From: Cannabis sativa
Taxonomy: Eukaryota; Streptophyta; Magnoliopsida; Rosales; Cannabaceae
Direction: 5' to 3'
Length of the DNA: 64,000 nt
Assembly: GCF_029168945.1 (NCBI RefSeq)
Contig: NC_083603.1
Location: 5,828,001 to 5,892,000, forward strand
Shown here: positions 34,110 through 46,979 of the stretch, in pieces
Layout: every line of letters begins with the position of its first letter
Numbering within the stretch: the stretch's first letter is position 1
The notes under the pieces: model-generated
Told to the model about the DNA's origin: nothing
Databases searched by the model: none
What the model saw: the letters and a program-made list of their open reading frames with translations, nothing else
Made by a program: the position numbers and the translations under genes

Positions 34110-36199
34110 ATGGTACGCAATCAATTTCATTACAAGCTGTAATTCGTTTTCTTTTTCTTCTTTTAATTTGTATTGTTGGTTTGCATTCGATTTGTTCTCC
34201 ATTATCATTTGCTATTCCCCAATGCGATTGTCAAGTGTTTGATTGTATATTTTACATTTAATTTTAGAGTTGGTATTTAGGTTATAAGCTCAACTGTCAT
34301 AAAGATTTGATTTTTGGTTACGAATGCTTTTAAGAACCCTTGAGCTGAAATGCTCTTCTTTCTCATATCCAAATGTTGTATTGGGTTTCAGTGGTTCTTT
34401 GTTTAAGATTCAGACCCACACGAAAGAATTTATTCCCTTTAGTTTTCAGTTTTTTTTTGCGTTTTAATACTACGGATCATGTAACCTTGAAAGACAATTT
34501 TGAAAGATTGTTAGTACGGAACGAGTTTAGGGATTAACAAGAAATTATGTTGTGGGTGTGATTTTTTTCTTCTCAAATTAATGTGTGTTCATTGATATTT
34601 CTTCTCAATCATGGCTGTTTAAAATGATATATCATTTGAACTCTGAAATCTGAATGAAGCATGTTTTTAGCTACATGTAACTTTTAGGCAGTTCAACTTA
34701 TTTTATGCAACATGATTATTGCATAGGCACCCATCAGGGGCATTATGTCTTTGCGAAGAGCAGCTTTGGCTCGGGGCTACAGTGAGAAGTGGGCAACGTG
34801 CTTTAGATCGTTCAGTGCTCAAGGTGGTGGTACTCAGGGTGCGGCAACTGGTAGCACATCGCAACCGCCCCCACCTCCTCCACCGCCTGAGAAAACCCAT
34901 TTTGGTGGCTTGAAAGATGAAGACCGAATTTTCACTAACCTTTATGGTTTGCATGACCCTTTTCTGAAAGGAGCGATGAAGAGAGGTGATTGGCATAGAA
35001 CCAAAGATTTAGTTATTAAGGGTGCTGATTGGATTGTTAATGAAATGAAGAAGTCTGGCCTTCGTGGTCGTGGTGGTGCTGGTTTTCCTTCTGGACTTAA
35101 ATGGTCTTTTATGCCAAAAGTTTCAGATGGCCGTCCTTCCTATCTTGTTGTCAATGCTGATGAGAGTGAACCTGGAACATGTAAAGATCGGGAAATTATG
35201 AGGCATGATCCACACAAACTTTTAGAGGGTTGCTTAATTGCTGGTGTGGGTATGAGGGCAACTGCTGCCTACATTTACATCAGAGGTGAATATGTGAACG
35301 AGCGCCTAAACCTTGAAAAAGCCAAAAAAGAAGCATATGCAGCTGGATTGTTGGGAAAGAATGCTTGTGGATCGGGTTACGATTTTGATGTGCATATCCA
35401 TTATGGGGCTGGTGCTTATATTTGTGGTGAAGAAACAGCTCTTTTGGAGAGCCTTGAAGGGAAGCAAGGGAAGCCAAGATTGAAGCCTCCTTTCCCAGCT
35501 AATGCGGGTTTATATGGCTGCCCCACCACTGTTACAAATGTTGAAACTGTAGCTGTTTCTCCAACCATTTTAAGGCGTGGACCAGAGTGGTTTGCCAGCT
35601 TTGGGAGGAAGAATAACTCAGGGACAAAATTGTTTTGTGTGTCTGGGCATGTAAATAAGCCTTGCACTGTGGAAGAGGAAATGAGTATACCTTTGAAAGA
35701 GTTGATTGAGAGGCACTGTGGGGGAGTTAGAGGTGGATGGGACAATTTACTTGCTATTATCCCGGGTGGTTCATCTGTCCCACTGCTTCCTAAGAACATT
35801 TGTGATGATGTTCTTATGGATTATGATGCACTCAAGGCTGTTCAATCAGGATTGGGGACTGCTGCCGTTATTGTAATGGATAAGTCCACTGATGTTGTGG
35901 ATGCAATTGCAAGACTCTCTTACTTTTACAAGCACGAGAGTTGTGGACAGTGCACACCATGCAGGGAGGGAACAGGATGGCTCTGGATGATCATGGAAAG
36001 AATGAAAGTTGGAAATGCAAAGTTGGAAGAAATCGACATGCTTCAGGAGCTGACCAAGCAGATTGAAGGGCACACAATCTGTGCTTTGGGTGATGCTGCT
36101 GCTTGGCCTGTGCAAGGTCTTATTAGGCATTTTAGGCCGGAGCTCGAGAGAAGGATCAGACAGCGTGCAGAGAGGGAATTGCTGGAGGCTGCTGCTTAG
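34110..36199 (+). CDS. CI51: Mitochondrial complex I 51-kDa subunit (NADH dehydrogenase flavoprotein 1)
   Basis: Binds NADH, FMN and a 4Fe-4S cluster at the tip of the complex I matrix arm, where electrons enter the respiratory chain. The model has two coding exons. The first is only the initiator ATG (34110-34112) at a GTACGC donor; a 614-bp intron (34113-34726) ends ATAG and joins GCACCCATCAGGGGC, restoring the APIRGI N-terminus typical of plant CI51. Exon 2 is 34727-36199; total 491 aa, close to other plants. Visible: an Arg/Ser-rich mitochondrial presequence, a poly-Pro stretch (~45-55), [13 protein letters not shown] (~115-127, FMN/NADH), [11 protein letters not shown] (~146-156), [15 protein letters not shown], cluster ligands SCGQCTPC (~405-412) and the fourth Cys in TICALGD (~450). 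The open frame from the Met at 34745 would lack the conserved start. A probable 3' UTR intron donor follows the stop near 36210. Confidence 0.95.
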
Positions 36200-36864
36200 A
36201 TGGCTTTCAGGTACCAGTTCTTCCTTTATCTGTATTCATTTCCTGCAAAGGTTTAAATTAAATTGATAACAATTTGGATTCTCTTAGTTGTTCTGAAAGA
36301 CACAATCTGTTTGGTATTTTCTTGTTAAAGATGGTGATAAAAAGTCGTAGTTTGGATGAATTAGAATGCTGAATCGAAGACTGTTTCTAACTTGTGGTTG
36401 ATGTTGTGTTTACAAGGAAAATCATTTGTTAAAAGTTCTTGAATTCACATAAATTGATATGGACATGATCCTTAGTCCATTAAAATGTTATTCAACTAAT
36501 TTTAGGCATTTTGTTTGTGCCGGAATCTTTTTCTTATTGCTGTTGTTGTGTAATGCCTTCAACTTAGAAAGAAGAAAAGCTCTGTTGTTTGTGTGTTGGA
36601 TGTGATGTGGTAATGGTTCGAGTTTCTGAATTTCAACAATTAGTCGTGTTTGGAATATTGGATTGGATTGAATAATTTTTATAAGGTGGCTTTGTAATGA
36701 AATTGAAGAGAAAATATTGAAAAAATTAAATCAAATATTCTAAATAATCCCTAGTATAGGATAACTTGGGATTTTTGTATTCAATTTAATCTCCATTTAC
36801 ATGCATTTCAATTCATTGGTAGAACTCATTCATTCTTCTATGTTTGTTTTTTCCCATCTAACAA
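36200..36864. other. CI51 3' UTR and downstream spacer
   Basis: T-rich non-coding sequence, probably the 3' UTR with an intron beginning CAGGTACC near 36210. No other gene. Confidence 0.5.
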
Positions 36865-36873
36865 TTATTTAAA

Positions 36874-37271
36874 GGCTAATTATTATTTTTGCCCTCTAAA
36901 TTTTGCCATGTACCAAATCATGCCTCTTGAACTTTTTTGGCCGTTAAAAAGTCTCCTTGAACTATTGAGATTGTTGGGTTTAAAGAATTTTGTCCAATTT
37001 ATTCAATTTTACTAATTCGGTGATTGTCCATGTACTAAATTATGCTTCCCAAACTTTGATATCTACCAAATCATGTCCTTCAAATTTTGACATGTACCAA
37101 ATCATGCCTCTTGAACTTTGATTCATGTTAGACTTTTTTTATTAAAATTAGACAAAAGTCCCTAAATTTAATAATGTCAATAATTCAAGGGGAATTTTTA
37201 ACAGATAGTATAGTTCAGGAAGCATAATTTAGTACATGTTAAAGTTCGGGGGACAAAAATCCTAATTAGCC
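36874..37271. mobile_element. MULE-type MITE, copy D, perfect 9-bp TSD
   Basis: A 398-bp palindromic element starting GGCTAATTAT and ending CCTAATTAGCC, flanked by an exact 9-bp duplication TTATTTAAA at 36865-36873 and 37272-37280. Shares long stretches with copy B (GACATGTACCAAATCATGCC; ATTGAGATTGTTG). Confidence 0.93.
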
Positions 37272-37280
37272 TTATTTAAA

Positions 37281-39390
37281 ACATAGCTTCATTATACTGT
37301 AGGTCACATCATTAGAAGTAGAACAACAATCTTGAGGCTAAGAAAATTAGTCGTTGAAACTTGAAATCACATCAATTTAATTGCTTATGGAGTAATACTG
37401 ACATGATTGTGTGTTTATATATATATATATGTATATGTATTTGTTTTAAATATATTCTGAAAACATGCTCTTCCATCAAAAGCATTATCCAAAATAAGTA
37501 ATTGTAAAAGTAGCATTACTGGCCATGCCAATGCCACATTCCTTGTCAACATTTTGGTGCTTCTATAACATAGTGATGACATTTTTGAGTTTATTGAAAT
37601 TTAATAATCCGTGGATTGTTCAGAAAAATACCTTAGAGAAAAGGAGGAAGCAATGCGCTCCGGGTCGGGAATAGAGTGGTCGGAGCATGGTGGCGAAGTT
37701 AGCAATTTTACTTGTTTTAAAGCTTTTGTATCAAATTAATAACATAGAGATCTTTCATTAATGCCTCGAGGAAACTATAATTATCTTAATCGAGGGAGTT
37801 TTTTGAATGTTTCTTTGTATAAAATTGGATGAATTTTGTTAATATCTTTTTTTTTTCCTTCACATCATTAATAAATACGAAACTCTACCCTCCAATCCAA
37901 GCATGGTTTCTTGGTGGAGCATTATCTTTATGAGTGTTGTGTTTATGGTATTAAGAAATGCTTAAATAATAAATTAAGGTTGCTCAATAGTATGTTTTAT
38001 TCTCTAAAAGTTCCTTCCATTTGTAGTCCGTATTAAATTGTATATTAAATTGTGTTTTATATCATATTGTCATATAATAATATATGAAATTTTGATATAT
38101 ATTAATAAACTGCAAGTCAATATTAAATATAGTACTTTATACAAATATAATAGGGCTTTTTTGAGTTTTAACAAAAAAAAAATTAATATTACAAATTTTT
38201 TTCGCAGCTATCGCGCAATTATTGCGCAATCACACAGCAACCCAACGCAATCGAAACGAAAATTCAATCAGAAAGAGAACCACCATTAATTTCGACTTTA
38301 CCTAAGAAGACTAGAATTAATCAAAACAGGAGCTATTTTGAATTCATAAAAAAAGTGTAGAAAACTACTATGAAACTAAAATTCAACTGGAAATCTAGTT
38401 TAATTTGCATAAAACTAATATTTTGATTTCAATTTTTAGATCCATGAAAAGACAGATCTCAAAAAGTTGAACTGGAATTCCCAAACAATCCAACTCAAGT
38501 ATAATCCAAAAAAATTATATCAATACTATAGTAAAATATTTATCCTGGTGTATTTTTGTTGTTTTCTAAATTTCTAATGGTGAATTTGTTCATATTAAAT
38601 CATAAAGAGACATGTAGATAGAGTTACGTACGCGGAAACATTGTTCTGATTTTTAATGTTTCACAACAGTTGCATTATAGTTGCATAAATATTTTGCTAA
38701 CAATTATTTCGTCTGATGTAACTTTCAGCTAACCACCCAACAACCACCCAGAAATTTTCGTCAGATTGAAACCTTCGTCTGATGCAACCTTCGGCTAACC
38801 ACCCAGCAACCATCGTCTGATTGTGTAAGTAGTATTTTGGTAATTAAAATCACATAAAAGGTATAAATGTTGTCCTACCTTATGGAGGTATTTTTTTTTT
38901 AATAAAGTGTCAATTATATTTTCTATGTAATAATTCCAATATAATACAATTTAATATAATACGGTAAAATTTCCAATTAAATTTAGGTTCAACACAATAA
39001 GCCACTCCTTCATGGGCTGCTCAAGAGAACTAAAGGCCCAAGTTCTAGAATGAGCCTCAAATAATAACAATATTTGTGGTCTTCTAATTGTACAAACCAA
39101 ATTAATTAGGGATTCTTACAAAAATTTTAGATTTGGGGTAAAAATTTACAATTTTACAGTCATATAATTTTTTTTTAAAAAAATACTATCTTTTTATAAA
39201 ACAACCGTAAACCAACAAAATAGAATAATTAAAACAACAGTGGGACAATTGAAAAACAATCGTGAAAACTTAACAATACTAACAGTTGTTGGCGGTTCCG
39301 TCATATTTCTACCCTCAACAATACTATATTGTATAATACGATATAACACGGTGTACCAAATTGAATGAAAGTTTTAGTTTTGTTTCTAAA
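37281..39390. other. AT-rich intergenic stretch
   Basis: No supported gene. A 66-bp-period direct repeat lies at 38709-38820 and a GCGCAATTATTGCGC palindrome near 38212-38226. The 83-codon ORF at 38038 is low-complexity. Confidence 0.5.
38709..38820. repeat. Direct repeat, 66-bp period
   Basis: TCGTCTGATGTAACTTTCAG followed by CTAACCACCCAACAACCA at 38709-38744 recurs as TCGTCTGATGCAACCTTCGG with CTAACCACCCAGCAACCA at 38775-38812. Confidence 0.65.
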
Positions 39391-39398
39391 CTTAGTGC

Positions 39399-40129
39399 TA
39401 GGGGTGTTCATTCGATCCAATACGCACTTTTTTGGTCAAACAACATCTAATCCGCACTAAGTGCGGATTTCATATTTTGGATCCAATCCGATCCGCATAA
39501 GAGTTTAAATCCAATCCAATCCAATCCGCAATAGTGCGGATTGGATCGGTTATTTTTTTAATAATAAATTATTTAATATTTCATAGAATTTTTTTTTTAA
39601 AAAAAACTATTGTTTCTTAATCTCCAATAATAATATATTTCCATCTCTATTTATATACAAATTAAATCAATATACATATATATATATCAATATATGTATA
39701 TTTATCTTTAGATTTACACTAAAATATATATGTTTCTATTACTAAAATAAATAAGTTAGTATATATATATTTAAACTTTATGTGTATGTGTCTATGTGAA
39801 TAAGAATTATTTTTCTTGTGTTTTTTATTATAAAATAAATAAAATGCACCAACTCAATATATATTACTAAAAAAGATTAAGAAATTAGAAGTTTGTACCT
39901 TTTTTTAATTAATATATATTATAATTTTTTAAAAATAAGTATAATTAAGTGCGGATTGGATTGGATCGGTTACTTTTTGAGGTCAAACAACATCCAATCC
40001 GCACAAGTGCGGATTTTAGATTTTTTAATCTAATCCAATCCGCACAAGTGCGGATATCCGCATTTTGCGGATTGGATTGGATTGGATCGTGCGAATTGGA
40101 TTGGATCGGATACTTTGTGAACACCCCTA
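39399..40129. mobile_element. hAT MITE, copy 1, perfect 8-bp TSD
   Basis: A 731-bp element with termini TAGGGGTGTTCA and TGAACACCCCTA, flanked by an exact 8-bp duplication CTTAGTGC at 39391-39398 and 40130-40137. The ends carry many copies of GTGCGGATTGGATTGGA and its complement. The middle is AT-rich and non-coding. A sister copy lies at 56532-57236. Confidence 0.94.
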
Positions 40130-40179
40130 CTTAGTGCATAAATTTTTAAAATAAAACTCGTTAGTACAATTGAAAGCTA

Positions 40180-40584
40180 TACAATTTTTGTGAAAATGAA
40201 GGCCATTTGCTTGTTGTGCCCAAGTCAAAGTTTGCGAAAGCTATTGAAATTTAAGAAGCGTTAAGCTGGATCAAGACACAACGGTGGAAGAGGATGCTCT
40301 GAAGTCTGATTGTTTAGTTATAGTTCAGGCAACTAGAAGTAGTTTTTCTTTAATTTCTCCATTTTTTTTAATGGTTAATGATTGTAAGAAATTACTTCAT
40401 TTGATGATTGGCGTCTTCTTGTATTTGTTTATCGGTTCTCTGCTAACTAGATTGTTCATAGTTTTGCTAGAATATCCTTTTTTTTTTATTTCAAATTATT
40501 CAATATGAGTAATGTTCGTACTATTTGGTTATTTTTTTTTGACGATATTTCTATGTAGTGAAGAACTTCCATTCAAAAAAAAAT
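40180..40584 (+). pseudogene. LINE 3' fragment (RNase H-like), 5'-truncated
   Basis: Broken frames read AKAIEI, EALSWIKTQ, then SDCLVIVQATRSS and VNDCKKLL, matching the RNase H-like (RVT_3) tail of plant LINEs. A TAA stop and a frameshift interrupt it. It ends in a poly(A) at 40576-40584 after GAACTTCCATTC. The 5' boundary and target duplication were not determined; it lies just right of the hAT MITE duplication. Confidence 0.6.
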
Positions 40585-40599
40585 ATATATATATATAAT

Positions 40600-42960
40600 T
40601 TTTAGGACCAATATAGAAATGTAATATTCTAATATTGGATAACTACACAAGCAGAGTAGTATATTGTTGTAAAATTTCTACACAAGCGCTCTGCGTAAAT
40701 TTTCAGTGTGTCAAAGGGTATATATTTTGGTAGATGCTTAGGTTTCTTTTTATTTTATTTTTTTTGAAATTATATTTAGTTAATGTTTACCGAGATTTTT
40801 AAAAATTGAATTAATAATAGATTAAGTTAAAAGGAAAATAATTCAAAGATGAAAAAGACAAATATTTTTACGTAATTGGGGAGTTAAGAAGTCTTAGTTC
40901 ATGAGTCAATATTATTGAGCTTTTTAGTATGGAGTATATTACACAAGTGTTCTTGTCAAATTTCTATAGAGTTTCTAGCTAATTTTTTTTTATAACCCTA
41001 TGCATGAAGGGTTAAAGCCCTATTTATAGGCTAAAGTTGGGTTCTCGGGTGAACCTGAACCCGTTAGGGTCTTCATATAGAAATAAGCCCATTGATGGGT
41101 TAAAATATATTATAACATTGACTTTAGGCCGAGTAAGTGAGGCCCAATTTGTGGAATAATTGTTTTTTATACGGGGTCGTACCACTTGATGGTGACAGGT
41201 GGGCGTGCACCATTAATCGCATATTGAATGTTAGAGCAGTGGACGTTGAGAAAAAGGTAATTTACTCTATTTTGTTTTGTGCCTTTTCAAGGCCTGACAC
41301 ATGGGACAAACCCCTTGTCTTTTCAGGATTCTATCAGAGATTTGCCACGTAAGTTGATGTTCACAACCAATACAGGTGTCGGACATCCCTTCGTATCGCG
41401 TATCCGGAGACTGTCTATAGGTGTTTCTTCTCTTGTTGTCGTGTATCATTGTGAGACTTTCGAGGGTCATTTGACTTCGGGTCTCCAGCTTTAGGTCTCC
41501 AAATTCAGGTCTCTGGGTCCACCAACAGTTGACATCCAACTTGAATTCGCCTTCAGTTTTCTGAGTTCGCTCCTTGATTTGGAAGATCTTCCCCCAAGCC
41601 AGTTCAGTCGGGCCTTCTAGGTGGGCCCAACTTCTAATTTGGGCCTTGGGTCAGTTCATCTCTTAGATACCCAAAAACACGGATAACATTTATCCCTAAG
41701 CCTTTGGGGGCTTGAGGGTCATGGAGGCTTGCTATCCAGTTTTTGGTTTACGACCATTTGCAGAGGCATAAATAGGGATAACCCTTTTGTACCCAATTTG
41801 AACTCATGGCGGTTGCATATTAGACCCTTGCTATTCCTTTGAGGGATACACGTGTCCATAGGTGAGTAGTTCGTGTGGATTACACAAGTAAGGTGCGTGC
41901 TGTCTCAAAGCGTGAACTGGCGAGTGATGATCTTGACACATTTTCCAAGGTGGCATTAGTTTAAAGCAAGTCTCTTTGGTTCTGATGAGAATTTATGTGG
42001 TGTGCTTCCGCCTTCCCCCAATCGTTGGATTTGGGGGTTTGTGTTTTGTTAGCTTGAAGTAAAGCTGTTAGATCTAAGACACATGGATCCCTTCCCTCCT
42101 TATAAATATTTAAGGATTTCTGACTAACTCATTTTTTAGCCATTTCAAGTTACCTGAGCTTTAAGAGAAAGAGAGAGAGAAAATTTTCATTGAACCCAGG
42201 ATTTCATTGCAGGTTGATGTCTGACGTTTACGACGAACTTCAACATAAACTTCTTCTTCTCCAATCCAGACTTTTTCAAAATACACTTCCTTTCATTCTA
42301 GTAGCCGTACCAGCTTCTTCAGACTTTTAGTTGGATTTTGACAAATTCGAGAGGAGTTTGCAAGATTTTCAGGTGAAGCATTCGACACCTATCTCGAATT
42401 TGGTATCGCCACCTTCAAACATAACATGTAAGTATTTCTTGCCAACTTTCGTATTGATTTTGCTGGAATAAGGTTGTTGGGTAGTGTACTAGATAGGATA
42501 TTGCCATGTATTTGGAGTTTTTCTAGCATTTGTATAGTAGCACCGCTACGTAGGGAAGATTTATCCTTTATGTTTGCTTGAGAAGAAGATCCTCGGATTA
42601 ATGTGAACTTGCCATGCTTATGTGAATTGCGTATCTAGAAAACTTTTAGGGCTTTTTTTTTCTTTTCCTGAACCACATTTGAATGACTTTTAATCTCATG
42701 AAGGTGGAAGGTATCTTTGGGACCTATTCACCACCTTTTCCCTCGGTCTGGGACCCTCTTGGTCCCAAACTATAGTTTTTATTTCTTTATTTTATTCTTG
42801 TGTTCTCAATTCTATTACCCGAGAGAGGAGCGTACCTTGATATAGGGTCTAGTTGAGACTTCTTTAAGCAGTTATTAAGGAGGATTCTCCCGTACCCTTA
42901 ATAATTTGTTTCGATTAGGGTATTAACTACTTGGTGTTCATTTCTTTCAAATTACCATCA
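40600..42960. other. Non-coding repeat-derived region, possible LTR/leader
   Basis: From about 40990 the base composition rises above the AT-rich spacers and resembles retroelement LTR or leader DNA. A TATA-like TTATAAATATTT at about 42100-42111 is followed by GA-rich leader. TTTGGTATCGCC near 42400 loosely recalls a tRNA primer site (TGGTATC...). No second LTR was found, so the interpretation is tentative. Two overlapping ORFs at 41137-41539 look spurious. Confidence 0.35.
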
Positions 42961-45900
42961 TGTCATACGGTCTGCCTGTGGATGAAGATGAAAGCATCAT
43001 TAAGGACAGGGATGATCCTCGATAGAATGTTAACATCCTCCCCTTGGTTAGGGACAACCCTCGGGAGCAAGGCACTAGATGGGAGATAGAAGACATTGTC
43101 AACAAGTTCCAAACCTATCAAATGCTGCAGTAGCTGGAAGACAAGTGGAGCTTCCTAAACACGTCGTGTCTTTTTCGGAATAGACTGTCATGCAAGACTG
43201 AGAAGGGTAGCTGCAATATCGACGGTTTCAGCGCATGGAGCGCCTCCCACATCGCTGGAGCACACCTTCCTCTCCAGGACTACTTCACCAACTTTCTAAC
43301 ATTTGTTAGGATAGCCCCTTTCCAGTTAATCTTATAGAGTTACAAGCTTCTCGCGGGAGGGTATATCTTTTACAAGGAGTTGGGCATGGATGAGCCTCGT
43401 TCCACAAAGGTTCTTTACTTCTATGAATTAAATATGCTCTTTTGCAAGATGGCCCATATTAGGGATGGCTTCTACTGCCTCAAGGTGTAGAGTAAAAGGT
43501 ACAATGTTCTCATAGTACCTAGAACCACCCTCCGGACATGAGGGAATATTGGTTCCTTACCTTCGTCTTTCCACTGCAAAAGGAACCCAACTCTGGCCCT
43601 GAAATTCCTGAGAGTTGGTAAGTTTTGTTTGCCATTTTTGTTTTTCTTTTGTCTTTAATTTAGTGCATCCTTCCTAACTCTTGCAATGATCCAATGTTAG
43701 GTCCGTGCGAACAAATAATGGAGTCCCATATGATTAGATTCTGTGCAGAGTTATATGTCAGCTACACCATGGACGATTTGGAGGTTGCTTGTCTAGTCAC
43801 AATGGCCAAGCTAAGGAAGTTGGTATGATTGCAAATCACTAGTCCATCAAAATTCCAAAGTTCTATGGCATAGTTACAGAAATAGAGGAGATTTTCTAGG
43901 GGATCATCGAGATTATTGCCCAGGAATTTATGGAGGAAGTGGAGAAGGACAAGCTTCGTATGTAAAAGATGAGGAGGATCGAGAGATCCTTGGAGAGGAC
44001 GTGGGGATCGATATCCATTTTTGAGTGATGTTTCCTAATGGTGGAACTCTGGGAGCCAGAACTTCAAGAGAAGGTAAAAATCCCTTCTATGTAATAAACA
44101 TTCAGTTTCTGGAGGATTTTTTGTATATAAAACAAGATGGGTTTGGCCCATATTTTGTAAGTTTCAGTCCTTCACATTATCCTATCCAGAGACACTTGCT
44201 TTGGGTGGATGAAATTCTAGAAATCCGCACACGTTTCATCACTCCTTCCCAGAAAATTAGGGTAGACCGATTTACACATCCATTATCTGAGGTTCTTCCA
44301 ATATGATAACTTTTTAGGGCGCAAAGATATAACTAACTTTGCCTTAGAAAACTTGGACTACTCCGGTTCCAATTTTGAGGCTTGATCCCAGATCTTGCTT
44401 TCTATTTGTCTTTACTTTATAATTATTATCATGTTGGTCTAACTCTTCCTCTTTTGTAGTGACGAATACAATAATGAAGGAGGTCCTTGACCTTTGTGTA
44501 CCTATTGCCGCCTAGATTAACACTTTGAAGGAAGAAAAAGGCCCTGCAACTAAGGGAGCCAAAAGGCAAGGCTTTTAGATCCCAACCCTAAAGAGTGGAG
44601 AGAGTCTGGAGGTGCTAGATCTTCCAAAATTACCGAGAAGCTTTCGAAGCCAAGCGCTGTGGTTTCAACTATTTTGATTTAACAAGTTGCTCCATCAGGG
44701 GAGCGTCAGGTTACTCCTACAGTTGCTGCAGAAGAGGCCATAACTCTTTGCGAAGAGGAGGATGAAGATTGAACCATTAAGGAGTCTTTCATCTGGAAGA
44801 GAAAGTTTGATGCACTCGAGAAAGCGAACATGAAGGCAAAATTTGCTGCTTTGGCGGTCAAGAGGAGGAAAGAACAAAAGGAACAAAAGGAGAAACCGCC
44901 AGCTGAGTCTTCCGCTAGTAACCCAGGCAGATTCTTTGGTGAAGTTTTTAAAGATAGTGGCGTGATTCTTCGACTTCCCACCAAAGCTAAATTGATCAAA
45001 GAAGGAGGTGAAGTTGTAGTAGATCAGAAAACAAAGTTAGTGGCCCAAATCTAGGACGAAGGTCGTAATGCTCGCGATCTATTGTCTTGCCATCTTGCCA
45101 AAGCTAGGAACAAAGAGCTCAAAACCTATCACTACTTCTAAAGCATCCGAAACAGATTATTGATGTTCCTGCTGCTACTACAAAACTCACTCCAACTCTA
45201 GGGAGTGCCATGGGCGCCTTTGCCGCAGATCTTATGTACCAATTCAGAAGCACCTTAGCAGAGGTACAACCCAAGAGATATGCAACTTCTTTCAGTGAGG
45301 ATCTAGTTTTCCTCACATGATCTCTTTGCCACCAAATATCAGCGGTAAGTACTAAACTTCTCTTTTTAATGAGGTATGTTATAATTTTTCATTCATTTTT
45401 TTGACTTTAATTATTTGTTGAAATAGGATGTCCTATTAGCTCACAGAGCCACAGACGCTGTTGCTAGGATGACCCTTGAATTTGAGACTATCCAGATGGA
45501 GGATAATGCAACTATTAGTCAAAGGGAGCAGTCCTTGCGAAGTGCAATTCTATTAAAGAGGAGCAAGACACAACCAAAATGACCTTAATGTTGAGCTAGA
45601 AAAGTCTCTGACTTCTCGTACTAAGATCATGAAGATGGAGAATACCAACCAGAAGCAACAGATCAATGACTTGAAGATTAAGCATGCAAAGATGAATGGC
45701 CAAGTGCTTGCCCTTTAGGGAGCCCTTTGCTAGGCAGACACAGATTTAAGCAAGAGGCAGTAAGATATCAAATTTAAGACCAACCAAATAAAGTCTTAGA
45801 GGAAGATGTCCAAGCTGCTATTAACGAAAGGGATAGAGCTTATTCGACTGAGCAAGTGCTCCTTACTTAAAACAAGCAACTTAAAGTAGATCTCAAGGAT

Positions 45901-46190
45901 GCCAAGGATGAAGCACATCAAGCCATGGACAAATTAGGAGACACAGAGCTGGGGTTAGAATTAGCCTTTGAAACTTTTTTCTTTCTTTTTTGGCAAGCAG
46001 AAAAGAACACGATCCTTGGGATATATGGTAAAGAGGCAGAATATATGAGAGACAAGTTCGGGAAGCGAGAATAAAAGGAACTTGCGGAGGAAGCTGCCTG
46101 AGCCAAATGTGAAGCTGAAGCTGCTGTTGTAGCTGCACAAGCCCTTCTGGACCCTAATGCTGACATCAATGCCCAAGTCGATCTTGATGC
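42961..46190 (+). pseudogene. Decayed gypsy-type gag-like gene (plant retrotransposon N-terminal domain plus coiled coil)
   Basis: Many stops and shifts, but readable pieces remain. From about 43265 come LPLQDYFTNFLTFVRIAPFQL, SYKLLAGGYIFYKELGMDEP and STKVLYFYELNMLFCKMAH, the pattern of the gag-like N-terminal region often annotated as putative gypsy-type transposon protein. A Lys/Glu-rich piece follows at 44830-45052 (KRRKEQKEQKEKPP). From about 45425 to 46190 broken frames are coiled-coil-like (LAHRATDAVARMTLEFE...). No protease, reverse transcriptase or integrase remains, so it is probably a non-autonomous derivative. Boundaries are approximate. Confidence 0.5.
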
Positions 46191-46599
46191 TTAGCCCTTA
46201 GCTTTATTTCCTATTTTTCTTTATTTTTGGGGACCTAGGTTCCCCTTTTGGGTTTACAAAGACAATGATTTAGCCCAAGGAGGCTTTTAAAATATTATAA
46301 TATTGACTATCTTTTGGTGGGTTCCTGAGGACCATATATATACCACTTTTCATTTCTTAGATATGATTTCATGTTTCTATTTCAATCTTATACATAGTTC
46401 CTTTTCTAAGATTTTTGTTAAATTATTTACTTGCGAACTCCCCGAGGCTCCGATTCCAATGGCCCGAGCCCTCAGACTTAGATGTGCACACATTTTATCC
46501 ATCATCAAGTTTAGAATAGAAATTTTTACAAAGTTAATTTACTTCTGATTCCCTGAAGTTTTGGTTTCGATGGTTTGGACCTCTTGGTCTTTAATTTTT

Positions 46600-46975
46600 A
46601 CTTTTTCTTTTAAATTTTCTGACTATAAAAATTTAGGGGATGTTTAGATTATTCTTGCATTAGCGTGTTTACTGACTATTTGCGTTTGGTAAATTTAGTT
46701 TTTAGTAAGGTGCAAGTTTTTAATGAGTATGTTATTGTACTTAATGACATTTTTCATGTTTGGAAGTCCTTATCTAGTATTTTTATTTCTCATTATAAAC
46801 GAGTTAATAATGCTCTAACACATTCTTTAGCTGAATTGGCTCTCTCAATAGAGGATTCTCAAGTTTGGTAGTCGGGTCTCCTGCCTAATTTACTTTAGTT
46901 TATCATACTTGTTGATCGTTTGATCTCTTTGACTCTTTGCCTTTTTAATGAAACTTATTTTTTTTTTTTTTTTAA
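46600..46975 (+). pseudogene. LINE 3' tail (RNase H-like fragment)
   Basis: The frame at 46665-46871 reads TDYLRLVNLVFSK, then SHYKRVNNALTHSLAELAL, with the R-xx-N-xxx-H-xLA signature of LINE-type RNase H tails, and ends SQVW. A T-rich 3' UTR with CTTTTTAATGAAAC and a T/A run at 46951-46979 follows. 5'-truncated; no target duplication found. Confidence 0.6.
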
Positions 46976-46979
46976 AAAA

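Noticed and set aside
39949..40134. 61-codon ORF with repeated GLDWIG-like residues
   Set aside because: It is a translation of the GTGCGGATTGGATTGGA repeats of the hAT MITE.
41137..41539. Overlapping ORFs on both strands
   Set aside because: No recognisable domain, both frames equally open, and located in probable LTR-type DNA.
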